Below, piece after piece: positions 54,550 through 63,638 of a stretch of DNA of 64,000 nt (its first letter is position 1; every line of letters begins with the position of its first letter). Origin of the DNA: CAVPHV01 sp963821095 (GTDB taxonomy: Bacteria > Actinomycetota > Acidimicrobiia > Spongiisociales > UBA5794); the NCBI GenBank assembly GCA_963821095.1, contig CAWGCJ010000007.1:372001-436000 (forward strand), in the 5' to 3' direction. The notes under the pieces were generated by a model. It was not told the DNA's origin. It made no database searches and was given only the letters and a program-made list of their open reading frames with translations. The position numbers and the translations under genes were made by a program.

Positions 54550-55319
54550 CGACGATCTGCTTCCTGACGACCTCTGGCGGCCATCGCGCTGGAGGTTCGA
54601 GGTTTCCGGTCGTCCGACCGGGATACCGTGGGCGATGCTGGCCACGCTGGCGATCGTCATCGTCTACAACCCGGTTGGCAACGAGGCGCTGACCGCGTGG
54701 GCCTACATTCCGTTCGAACCTCGTCGTCGGTGCGGTGCTGCTGGCAATCGCCCGCTGGTCGGGGCTCTCCTGGGATCTGATGGGTTTGCGCCCCGACCGC
54801 CTCGCCAGAGGCGCCAAGGTCGGCCTTGCTGCGGCAGGAGCGATCTTGCTGGTCGTAGCCATTGGGATCGTGCTCCCCCCGGTGCGGGAGTACTTCGCCG
54901 ACGACCGCTTTGCCGGTGAAGGGTGGGGCGAGCTGCTCTATCAGACGATGGTGCGGATCCCGATTGGGACGGCGGCCTTCGAGGAAGTGGTGTTCCGCGG
55001 CGTGCTGCTCGGGTTCTTCCTACAACGCATGGCCGTGTGGAAGGCGGCGACCCTCTCATCGGCCTTGTTCGGTCTGTGGCACATCCTGCCGACGTTCGAC
55101 AGCATCGAAACCAACCCTGGAGGAGACCTCCTCGAAGGCGGCCTGGCGGTGACGGCTGCCGTCGTCGGCAGCGTGCTCGTCACCGGCATCGCCGGCTACG
55201 CCTTCACCTGGCTCCGGCTGCGAGCCAACAGTCTGCTCGCCCCGATCCTGGCGCACTTCGCCATCAACGGCATTGCCTACGTGGCGGGGTGGATGGTGGT
55301 CCGCTACGGCTGGGCCTGA
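54539..55319 (+). CDS. CPBP family intramembrane metalloprotease, apparent single-base insertion
   Basis: About 259 residues. An extra G near 54716 (CCGTTCGAACCTC) moves the frame from YIPF to NLVVGAVLLAIARW. The conserved part has EEVVFRG (EExxxR), FGLWHILP and HFAINGIAY (HxxxN), the three CAAX-protease/bacteriocin-processing motifs. Function in this organism unknown. ATG at 54539 overlaps the acyltransferase stop. Confidence 0.83.
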
Positions 55320-55335
55320 GGCCGGACGACCCGCG

Positions 55336-56724
55336 CTACTTGATCAGGACGTAGACGGTTTCACCCGGGGCGCCGTTGGCACCGTCGCGCAGTGCCTCGG
55401 GCAGCGCCAGGCGGGGGATCATGATGGCGGTCAGCGCCTCGATCTGGGCGCCTCCGGCCTTGCCGGATCCGCCGACGGTTTCGGCCGGGTCGTAGACGAT
55501 CCCGCAACTGCTGGACTTGCACTTCCAGAAGGTGGTCTGCAGGTAGACGGGTCGGAACTCGCGAATCGTGCGGTCGGTGTTGCCGTTGCCGAGGGTGTTC
55601 TCCCAGAAGATCGGCACCCATGCCCACCGGACGGCGTCCTGGAGATCCTCGGTGAAGATCGGCCCGTAGCCAGTACTCCAGGAGTTGATGCAGGAGACCA
55701 TGGCGTCGTGGTTGGAGACAGCGCCGCACAGGTTCTGCCCGTTGGAGTTGAGGAACTGCCACAGTGGCGTGTCGTCGAGACCGGCGCCTCCGACGTTGCG
55801 GAGATTCTCGCCCCGAGCCAGTCGACCGGAGACGCCATCGCCCGGGAACCCGGTGACGAGGCCCGTCTGGAGCACGCCCGTCTTGTTGCCGGTCTCGGTG
55901 GTCAGGGTGTAGGGCTCGAGATGGTGGTCGCCGCTCGAGCACACCGTGCGGTCGACCAACGGCGTCACTCCGGCACTGGCGGCCTTCGACAGTTTGTGGT
56001 CGGCGCCCTGAGCGATGTTGCGTGACATACGACTGATGGTGTTGCCGCTGCACTTGGTGGAGGTACCCAGCGAGTCGCTGCCGAACTGGGTGATGTCGAG
56101 GAACCCGAAGTTGCCGGTATCGGGGCCGTCGCACGGGGAGACGTTCTTCGGATTGGCGCCGCTCTTGAGGCAGACCTCGATGTCGCCGCTCACCGCCCAG
56201 GGGAGGCCAAACGGCAGCACCCCGCCCGCCTTGGTCGACGGGATCAGTTCGACCTCGGCTTCGCCCGACGTTGCGATGGTCTCGTGGCCGAGGACCTGAG
56301 CGAACGCAGTCTGCATCTCGATGTCGGGCAGCCGAACCCGCATCTTGGTCAGGTCGGCGTTGAACGAAACGCAATCCGAGCTATTGGTCTTGGTGTATTC
56401 GCCGGGCTTCTCGGCGTCCACGCACGCCGCCCAGGCGGTCTCCCACTCGACGAACGTCAAATCGGGTTCGATGGTGTTGTACGTGATCCGGATGACTTCG
56501 GTCTCGGCGTCATCCATTGCCTGGCCTTCGGGCTTGTCCGCAACGAACTGGGCGCCGGCAAGGGCTCCGGTGTCGGCCGCGGCCTGGTTCTCGCGCTTCT
56601 GGGACCACGCCATGGCCCCGTCAACGGCGATGGCGGCGAAGCCGAAGAGCATGATGAGTGAGAGGGCGACGAGGATGAGGGTGGCCCCCTCCTCGTCACT
56701 GCGGAGGCGATCCCTCAGGGACAC
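55336..56724 (-). CDS. TadG-like pilus-assembly protein
   Basis: 462 residues. N-terminal DEEGATLILVALSLIMLFGFAAIAVDGAMAW is the Tad-type helix of Flp pilus-assembly TadE/G-like proteins (minor pilins or envelope-spanning parts), followed by ADTGALAGAQ. The rest is extracytoplasmic, with eight or more cysteines probably forming disulfides. GTG start overlapping the end of the TadE-like gene. No tadA, tadB or tadC in the window. Confidence 0.8.
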   Translation of the reverse strand: MSLRDRLRSDEEGATLILVALSLIMLFGFAAIAVDGAMAWSQKRENQAAADTGALAGAQFVADKPEGQAMDDAETEVIRITYNTIEPDLTFVEWETAWAACVDAEKPGEYTKTNSSDCVSFNADLTKMRVRLPDIEMQTAFAQVLGHETIATSGEAEVELIPSTKAGGVLPFGLPWAVSGDIEVCLKSGANPKNVSPCDGPDTGNFGFLDITQFGSDSLGTSTKCSGNTISRMSRNIAQGADHKLSKAASAGVTPLVDRTVCSSGDHHLEPYTLTTETGNKTGVLQTGLVTGFPGDGVSGRLARGENLRNVGGAGLDDTPLWQFLNSNGQNLCGAVSNHDAMVSCINSWSTGYGPIFTEDLQDAVRWAWVPIFWENTLGNGNTDRTIREFRPVYLQTTFWKCKSSSCGIVYDPAETVGGSGKAGGAQIEALTAIMIPRLALPEALRDGANGAPGETVYVLIK

Positions 56725-57275
56725 GTGTAGCTCCCGCCCGCACCGTCGACCCACCAATCGGTTTCGCCGCTCAAAGGCTGCTCGATGCGGAATTCGATCG
56801 TTGATTCGATGTCGAGGTTTCCGAAGATGCCGTCGAGCATGCCGGTGATGGTCTGGTAGGTGCTCGAGATCGTGATCTGGGCGAAACCGCCGGTGCTGCC
56901 TTCGCTCGAGATCGGCGTGATGGTGACCACGGGGGTGGTGGCCGGGTAGACGATGTCCATCCGGGCACACGCCTCTTGGGCGACGGCTTGGACGTCGCCG
57001 TAGTTGACGGCCGCCAGGCGGGCCGCCTCACGGGTGCCGTGGCGAACGTCGTTCTGCTGGGCGAAGGCCCATGAGGCCTCGAGGATGCCAAACAGCATCA
57101 CGATCAGCAGGGGGAGGATGATGGCGAACTCGACGAGCGCGGCGCCTTCCTCGTCGCTTTCTTTGGCCTCGGCGGTCTCTTGCGTGGCGAGTCGCCGCCT
57201 GCGACGCTGTCCGATACTGCTGGCGAAGGAAGGCAGAACTTGAGGAGAGGTGAGGTCGACAGCCGAACCGGGCAT
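56715..57275 (-). CDS. TadE-like pilus-assembly protein
   Basis: 186 residues from ATG 57275. Basic N-terminus, then DEEGAALVEFAIILPLLIVMLFGILEASWAF, the TadE signature with conserved glutamate, and QQNDVRHGTREAARLAAVNYG. Extracytoplasmic C-terminal domain. The open frame extends 500 bp upstream, but that part is low-complexity and belongs to the decayed copy. Forms a pair with the TadG-like gene. Confidence 0.82.
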   Translation of the reverse strand: MPGSAVDLTSPQVLPSFASSIGQRRRRRLATQETAEAKESDEEGAALVEFAIILPLLIVMLFGILEASWAFAQQNDVRHGTREAARLAAVNYGDVQAVAQEACARMDIVYPATTPVVTITPISSEGSTGGFAQITISSTYQTITGMLDGIFGNLDIESTIEFRIEQPLSGETDWWVDGAGGSYTCP

Positions 57276-57479
57276 CGTGGCCGGCTGCACTTGACGTGAG
57301 ATCGATCGTCGGCGTGGGGGATGCCGCAGGGACCGCCGGGACGTTGGGAACGGTACACAGCGAGGGGGAGTGCGGCGCAGGGATGCAACGCAGACACCGA
57401 TCGACGTGTCGTTGTCGTGGCGCAGTCGAACGCGGCCGTGCGTGTACCGGGGGTTGCGCCGTCCGTGCGTGGACAGCGA

Positions 57480-58840
57480 CGTGTCAGGTTGCTGTTTCTT
57501 GCCCTTGGTGAGCAGCCTGGAGGAAGGCCGGTACGTAGTTGTTGATGTGGACGGGCTCGTCGTCAGGTAGGATCTGCACCTGAGGGATCGAACGCAAAGG
57601 GGGTCGAGTTGCGATATCGACGGCGAAATGTAGCCCGGTTGGGCGTTGTTCTTGCACTTCGTCAGGTAGCAGACATGAGGTCCATAAGGTTGTATTAGTC
57701 GTAGAGCGGATCGCGTTGCTGCGAGCATCACGACACTCTGGGGAACGGTGACAGAGTCGATGTCGCTGCGGATGAACTCCACACGGCTTGTTCCATTTCT
57801 TCGCGGAGATTCGTAGTGTCTCGGTGAGTAGGGGCAACTTGGAAGCGAGGCGTCGCGATCTCTCCGTCGAAGTCCGGGCTGCTGCTACATGTGCCGTTGC
57901 GGGCGCTGACCAGCCCGCAGCGAAACTCGGCGCGGTGACTCCAGTCTGCAGTTCGAGGTGTCGGGTGGGCACGGTGTTGGGGCATGGTGCGTGGGCGTCA
58001 CAGGGTTGGTGATCAGGTCGACACCGCCGGGATAGTCAGGCCAAGCGCGATGAGGTGTGATCGATCCTGCTGCAATCGAGTAGTCGAGCACATTGGCGCT
58101 CGGGTCGGCTGCCTCCACGAGGGAGGTGCAGGGCCTCTCGGCGTAGACGTCGGATCGAGCGTCCGAAAGAACGAAGACCCCGAGGCGAACAGCGAGCGTC
58201 ACAAGGGACACCGGCGCTGGTTGGGCAGGGTCGAAACAGTCGGCCGGCTCCCGGTTCGTTGCCACAACGCATCCGGGATCGGCGTGCTGCTCGGGCGGTA
58301 CGAGACAGACTCATCACGCGGAGCACGATCAGCAGCGACGAACGGGGCGGGTCGCCGTGACCGGGGAAGCTTCAGCGGGCGTCGGCGGCTGCCGCACTCG
58401 GAGCGTGTCCACGCCGATCAACCCCGCGAAGTAGGTATCGATCTCAGCGATGGGGAGCGAGACCTCACTCGTTCAGGCCGAAGCTCACGCATGGCGTCGC
58501 CGGGCGAGGCTAGATCGGCAGCGGTCTGTGCCAACGGTTCAGGGATCGTTGCACTAGCGACCCAGTCGGCGGTCGAGATGGGGACGCTGGTGTTCTGATC
58601 GACGAAGCTGATCGCTTGATCGAGAGCGTCCTGTGCCGAGCCGCTCGGCATCGAGAGTTCGACGGCTGCCGCGAGGGCGCGGCATCAGCGGTGTTCTGCG
58701 CTCGACGGCGAGGGCGCTGGTGCCGACATCAACGGCGAACGCGGCAAACCCCATCAGCATACCAAGGTGATGTCGACGCCAACGTCGACGGTACCAGACT
58801 GATCGAGGCCCATTAGGGCGATTAGTGAGGCGAGAAGTGA
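57480..58840 (-). pseudogene. Decayed TadG-like gene
   Basis: Fragments in several frames line up in order with the intact TadG-like protein: LMGFAAFAVDVGTSALAVERR, then AVELSMPSGSAQDALDQAI and TADWVASATIPEPLAQTA, then YFAGLIGVDTLRVRQP, and near the end YVPAFLQAA. Indels interrupt the frame at least five times. No start or full domain survives. Boundaries are approximate. Confidence 0.55.
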
Positions 58841-59290
58841 GAAGCCGGTCGCATGGTACAGTTTTAGTCCGTTCCGCAGCCGAGGCTGGCTCGAGAACGC
58901 TCGAGACGCCATCGACCTCGGACACAAGGTTGCTCGGAAGATCCCGTCGAGGTACCAGATTGAGGCCGGCGATTGGGGTGCGACGATGACGGTGGCCGTG
59001 CGCCGATGACGCTGCGGTGCTGGATCGAGTGTACGGTCGTCGGAGAAGCGCAGGGTCGCAGACCTCGGCGGCAGGCAGCGTCGCCGACCGACGTAGTTCG
59101 TGGCGGTGAGGCGAGCGACTCGTGGCTCCGTGGCGCATCTCGAGCGCGGTGAAGGCGACGGCTTCGACAATGCCGAACAAGAGGGTGAAGAGAGAGCGGC
59201 GACACACGGCGAACTCGACAGGGCTGCGCCCTGCTCGTCGTCGGTGCGTCGTGCACGCCATGTCGCCATCGTCGAGCCCCTTCACGCCGA
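58841..59290 (-). pseudogene. Decayed TadE-like gene
   Basis: From ATG near 59269: MATWRARRTDDEQGAAL, then in a second frame VEFAV and SLFTLLFGIVEA, then ALEMRHGA and ARLTATNYV in another. Order and spacing match the intact TadE at 56715. With the following fragment it forms an upstream TadE-TadG copy of about 1.95 kb, the same length as the intact pair. Confidence 0.6.
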
Positions 59291-59538
59291 CTGCCCGACG
59301 TCGTCCGCGGCCCGGTGGGATCCGCCTAGAGCGAGATCGGCAATGGCCGAGGAGACTTGCGCGAGAGTGGACTCTGTGACCGGGTGGGGAGCGCGGTACT
59401 GCTGAGTTCGATGAGCCGGGCAGCCGCTCGGGCGGGCATGGCGTCTGAGCGTAAGTGCTGGCGAGTGAGCGCGGGGCATCTGGGCGGGAACACGTGCGCC
59501 GGGATCTGGCCGGCTGGGGTGGTGACGGGGCTGTCGGT
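59291..59538. other. Intergenic, no feature seen
   Basis: About 250 bp between the tad remnant and the phosphodiesterase gene. Small frames here have no ribosome-binding site or recognisable protein. No terminator hairpin identified. Confidence 0.3.
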
Positions 59539-60632
59539 TCAGCCCGCTGCCAGCAGGGGGATCCGTCGTTCAGCGTCGGTGAGGGCGCCGTGGTTGCCGA
59601 CCATTCGGTCGTCGCTGCGGCGGTGCAGCAGGAGGTAGTCGTCGTTGGCGACGAGCACCCCGTCCGGGGCCCGTTCGGCGAAAGCCGGATGATTGGGGCC
59701 GGGACCCCACCAATCGGCCATGTCGGCGATGGGCACCCACATTGCCGGGAGTCGGGCAGCCAGAGACTCACCATCGCCGCGGACGAACATGGCCCTTCCG
59801 TCGCCGTAGAAGACCCGGCCCTGGTGGTCGGACTTTGCAATCCTGGTCTGGCGAACCTTGGGGAAGTCGATGTGGCCGTGGTCGGCGGTCCCTACTGCGA
59901 CCGCATGGGCCGGCAGCCTGAGAGTAGTTGCTCCCACGCCCAGGCGACCGTGCGCATCGCCTCGGCATACTCGTCGGACCGCTGTCCGTGAACGTGGGCG
60001 GCGAAGTCTACGTTGGGCAGGTAGGCCAAAACGAGCCTGCCCGGCTCGGCAGCCAGTTGCGCCGTAGCCTCTGCCCACTGCGAATACGTCGTGATGCCCT
60101 CGAAACGGCATCCCCGATACAACGCTTTCGTGAGTGGTGACCCCTCGAACCCGGCGGGCTGGACGGTGATCGCCTCGATGGATGCGGCACGGAGCCGCTC
60201 CCACAGATTTGGAGCGGGCAGCAGCCGGGTGGTGTCGTAGTCGACTGCATCACCAAACAGGGTCGTCCATTTGATGGTGTTGACCACCGCCGCCACTTCG
60301 GGGATCCACGACTGATACCCGAGCAGGCCATGCTGTGACGGTGGCAGGCCGGTGGCGATGGTTGCCAAACTGACCGTGGTGGTGGCCGGGAAGGGGGAGT
60401 CGATCGCGGCGCAGCGGGCGGCTCGCAACGCTTCCGCCGCGGGGTGGGAGAGCTGTTGGTCGCCGAGGCCGTCGAAGACCACCAACACATAGGACTCGGC
60501 ATCTGGGATGAGGCCGGCGAGATCGGCGTGCAACGGCACGAAGGCCGCCGAACCGGTGAGTCGGGTCTCCAGTTCGGCGACGAGATTCGGCAACGATCCG
60601 CCCGAGTAATCGGGAACGGTGATGGATGGCAT
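59539..60632 (-). CDS. Type I phosphodiesterase/alkaline phosphatase superfamily protein, apparent frameshift
   Basis: About 364 residues. VLVVFDGLGDQQLSHP (metal aspartate) and DSPFPATTTVSLATIATGLPPSQHGLLGY (nucleophile threonine) place it in the nucleotide pyrophosphatase/phosphodiesterase group; YLPNVDFAAHVHGQ and DHGHIDFP supply further metal ligands. A missing base near 59921 shifts the frame just before LPAHAVAVGTADHGHID; the C-terminal 120 residues are intact in the other frame. No signal peptide. Divergent from the second nuo operon. Substrate unknown. Confidence 0.83.
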
Positions 60633-60756
60633 GAGAGGAGTTTCGGCGGTTGCGAGGCCGTCCACAACTCGCCGCGATGTGGCTGCAATGGGACACCCCT
60701 GCGTCGCCCGCGGAGGGTGGTTCCTTCTCTGCGCCGCCAAATGTGTTGGCATGACT

Positions 60757-60784
60757 TTGGGGCTTCCGGGGCACTTCCTATACT
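60757..60784 (+). promoter_or_regulatory. Promoter of the second nuo operon
   Basis: TTGGGG (60757-60762), 16-bp spacer, TATACT (60779-60784). About 50 nt of leader follow, with a hairpin at 60796-60811 (CTGGGG, TGTG loop, CCCCAG) and GAGGGG before the GTG of nuoA. Confidence 0.55.
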
Positions 60785-60843
60785 CGCCCCCGACGCTGGG
60801 GTGTGCCCCAGGGAAGGCCGCTACCTGCTGAGGGGTTTGACGG

Positions 60844-61227
60844 GTGCTCGAATCGTATTTTGAGGGCTACATCACGGTCGCGGTATTCGCGGGAGTTGGT
60901 GCTCTGATCGTCGGTGCCGGACTCTTCGTCTCCAAGTTGATTCGGCCCAACAACCCCAACCTCATGAAGTCCCAGGCCTACGAGTGCGGCATCGACCCCG
61001 TCGGGTTCGGGTGGAGCCAATCGCACATCCGCTACTACATCTTTGCGCTGCTGTTCCTGATCTTCGACGTCGAGGCGGTGTTCATCTTTCCCTGGGCTTC
61101 GCAGCTGGAGACGTTCGCCGACGCGGGACTGGGTGGGTTTGTTCTCATTGAGATGCTGATCTTTGTCGCCATCCTCGTGCTCGGTCTCGTGTATGCGATC
61201 CGCAAAGGGGTCGTCAAGTGGGAGTGA
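60844..61227 (+). CDS. nuoA: NADH-quinone oxidoreductase subunit A, second cluster
   Basis: 127 residues, GTG start after GAGGGG. MKSQAYECGIDPVGFGW and YYIFALLFLIFDVEAVFIFPWA are NuoA landmarks. Clearly different from the copy at 24484 and without its long tail. First gene of a second complex I operon; overlaps nuoB by 10 bp. Confidence 0.94.
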   Translation: MLESYFEGYITVAVFAGVGALIVGAGLFVSKLIRPNNPNLMKSQAYECGIDPVGFGWSQSHIRYYIFALLFLIFDVEAVFIFPWASQLETFADAGLGGFVLIEMLIFVAILVLGLVYAIRKGVVKWE

Positions 61228-61715
61228 TCGACAAGTTCGGTCGGCTGAAGCCGGTTTCCTGGCTGCTCAACTGGTCCCGGACCTACTCGTTGTGGTATTT
61301 CCAGTTCGGTCTTGCCTGTTGCGCCATCGAGGTCATGGCCGCCGCAGGCCCCCGCTACGACATGATGCGCTTTGGCATCATTCCGCTCCCAGCTTCACCC
61401 CGGCAGTCCGACCTGATGGTCGTTGCCGGCACCGTCACCGACAAGATGGCTCCCGCCGTGCGGCGTCTCTACGATCAGATGCCCGATCCGAAATACGTGA
61501 TTTCGATGGGCTCTTGCGCCAACTGCGGCGGCCCGTACTGGGACTCGTACTCGGTCACCAAGGGTGTCGATCAGATCATCCCCGTCGACGTCTACGTGCC
61601 CGGTTGCCCACCGCGGCCCGAGGCGCTGATGGAAGGCATTTTGCTGCTCCAGCAGCAGATCAGGAACGAAGACATTCCGGACAAGTGGAGCCAGAGTGAC
61701 CGACTCCCCGCCTGA
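61218..61715 (+). CDS. nuoB: NADH-quinone oxidoreductase subunit B, second cluster
   Basis: 165 residues, GTG start. N2 cluster ligands present: FGLACCAIEVMA, GSCANCGG and YVPGCPPRPE. The N-terminus is amphipathic and hydrophobic as in quinone-reducing complexes. Overlaps nuoC by 20 bp. Confidence 0.95.
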   Translation: MGVIDKFGRLKPVSWLLNWSRTYSLWYFQFGLACCAIEVMAAAGPRYDMMRFGIIPLPASPRQSDLMVVAGTVTDKMAPAVRRLYDQMPDPKYVISMGSCANCGGPYWDSYSVTKGVDQIIPVDVYVPGCPPRPEALMEGILLLQQQIRNEDIPDKWSQSDRLPA

Positions 61716-62361
61716 CGGCGACGTGGTCGACGAAGCGGCCGACTCGGTCGAGGCCGACGCCGTCGAGACAGAACTCGAGGAGATTGGCTTTGCCGCGGAA
61801 CTCGCCGAGTTGGTTGGTGCCTCGGTGTGGGTCGACGAGTTCGACACGATCCGCATCTACGTGGCCAGAGACAGTTGGGTCGAGTCCCTGCGGTTGGCCC
61901 GCGACGAAGCCGGTCTCACGTTCTTCGGGTGGCTGTCCGCGGTCGACTGGTCCACCGAGGTGGCCGTCGGCGAGCAGGTCAGCGAGCCGGATGAGCTGAT
62001 CGAGCGGTATGAGGTGGTGTGCCGGCTTTCGTCGGTCACCAGCGCCAAGGGTGCCCACTTCTTCACCGAGGTCCCCAAGGACGACGCCATCATCGACTCG
62101 ATCGTTCCGTTGTTCGCCGGCGCCGAGTGGCATGAACGAGAAGCGGCCGAGATGTTCGGCATCACGTTCGTCGGCCACCCGTATCCGCTGAAGTTGTACC
62201 TGCCCGACTCGTTCCAGGGCTTTCCGCTGCGCAAGTCCTACCCGCTGCTGTCCCGTGAGGTCAAACCCTGGCCGGGGACGGTTGATGTCGAGAGCATGCC
62301 CGAAGCCGACGGCCCATCGACGACCAACGTTGAAGCCGGAGACACCGGAGGCGGCGAGTGA
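61696..62361 (+). CDS. nuoC: NADH-quinone oxidoreductase subunit C, second cluster
   Basis: 221 residues, GTG start. An acidic N-terminus of about 35 residues precedes the domain ending FAGAEWHEREAAEMFGITFVGHPYPLKLYLPDSFQGFPLRKSYPLL. Same role as the first-cluster NuoC. GTGA overlap with nuoD. Confidence 0.92.
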   Translation: MTDSPPDGDVVDEAADSVEADAVETELEEIGFAAELAELVGASVWVDEFDTIRIYVARDSWVESLRLARDEAGLTFFGWLSAVDWSTEVAVGEQVSEPDELIERYEVVCRLSSVTSAKGAHFFTEVPKDDAIIDSIVPLFAGAEWHEREAAEMFGITFVGHPYPLKLYLPDSFQGFPLRKSYPLLSREVKPWPGTVDVESMPEADGPSTTNVEAGDTGGGE

Positions 62362-63555
62362 CCGACATCGACGCTCGCGCCGCAATGCACCTCTCCGACG
62401 CTTCGGTCTCGGTTGAGCTCGAGACCCAGGGCATGACGCTCAACATCGGACCGCAGCACCCGTCGACCCACGGGGTGTTGCGCCTCGTCGCCAAGGTCGA
62501 AGGCGAGCGAGTGATGAGCGTTCAGCCGGTGATCGGCTACATGCACCGCGGGTACGAGAAGCTGACCGAGGTCAGGACATACGCCCAGATCACCGCGTTG
62601 GTCAATCGGATCGACTGGGTTTCCGGGTTCGCCAACGAGATCCCGTGGATCAGGTCGGTCGAGAAGCTGATGCAGATCGAGGTGCCCGAGCGGGCCCAGT
62701 GGATCCGCCTCATCCTCACTGAGATGACCAGGATCTCATCGCACCTGCTCTTCATGTCGTCCTATCCGCTCGAGCTCGGTGCGGCTACTCCGCTGATGTA
62801 CGCGCTGCGCGAACGGGAATACTTGATGGACCTCATCGAGGGTGTCACCGGCGGCCGCTTCCACCCGAACTTCAACCGAGTCGGCGGCGTCAAGCCGGCA
62901 GCTGGCGGTGGTTCCACCCAGAAGAAGGTCTCGCAGGATCTGCCGGCCGGCTTCTTCCAGGGAACCCGGGAGGCGATGGACCGGATCGATTCGGTGATGG
63001 ACGAACTCGACGAACTCGTCACCGGGAACGAATTGATCAGAGCTCGGACCATTGGGGTCGGGGTCATCCCCCCCGAAAAGGCCATTGAGTTCGGGCTGTC
63101 GGGACCAAACGCCCGGGCGTCCGGCGTCGACTTCGATCTGCGCCGCGACGGCGAGCCCTACCTGCCATACGACCAGGTCGAGTTTGATGTCATCACCGAA
63201 CAGGCCGGCGACTCCTTCGCCAGGTACCTCGTCCGCAAGGAAGAGATCCGCCAGGCGGTCCGCATCGTGCGCCAGGCCGTCGACGCCATCAAGCCGGGAC
63301 CGCTCCAGGCCAAGGTGCCTCGAGTCCTCAAGGTGCCCAAGGGTCAGGTGTATGTGCGCACGGAGAACCCGAAAGGTGAGATGGGCTTCTATCTCGATCT
63401 CGGAGGGTGGCCGCATCCCGTACCGGGTCAAGATCCGCTCTGCTTCGTTCTGCAACCTCTCGATCCTCTCCTGGATCCTCGAGGGCGCCCTGGTTCCCGA
63501 CCTCGTCGCCATCATGGGCAGCCTCGACTTCGTCCTCGGAGACGTAGATCGATGA
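62358..63555 (+). CDS. nuoD: NADH-quinone oxidoreductase subunit D, second cluster, apparent insertion
   Basis: About 398 residues, GTG start. NIGPQHPSTHGVLRLVAKVEG, RISSHLLFMSSYPLELGA and a C-terminus LVPDLVAIMGSLDFVLGDVDR. One extra G in GGG at 63405-63407 moves the last 50 codons to the +1 frame (GGRIPYRVKIRSASFCNL). Followed directly by a short hairpin-rich frame and nuoH; there is no nuoE, nuoF or nuoG here. Confidence 0.9.
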
Positions 63556-63638
63556 GGGCTCCCTACGTTGCTGCGCGAGCGAGGAGTTTCGGCTCCGCCG
63601 AAACTCCCAACGGGAACTCCGCAGGAGTTCCCGCATGA
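63552..63638 (+). CDS. 28-codon linker frame joined by ATGA overlaps to nuoD and nuoH
   Basis: ATG at 63552 overlaps the nuoD TGA, and its own TGA at 63636-63638 overlaps the nuoH ATG, so the frame would translationally couple the two genes. The peptide is Ala/Arg/Ser-rich with no recognisable feature, and most of it is encoded by the two hairpins. It may be the by-product of a palindromic element inserted at the original nuoD-nuoH junction. Confidence 0.4.
   Translation: MRAPYVAARARSFGSAETPNGNSAGVPA
63583..63633 (+). repeat. Two perfect 10-bp-stem hairpins before nuoH
   Basis: Hairpin 1: GGAGTTTCGG (63583-63592), 5-nt loop, CCGAAACTCC (63598-63607). Hairpin 2: CGGGAACTCC (63611-63620), GCA loop, GGAGTTCCCG (63624-63633). 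The second stem holds the only GGAG available as ribosome-binding site for nuoH, 7 nt before its ATG, so access would depend on unfolding or on coupled translation. Confidence 0.75.

Noticed and set aside
57885..58598. Several overlapping 100-200-codon frames on both strands
   Set aside because: None has a recognisable protein or start signal; the region is better explained as TadG remnants.
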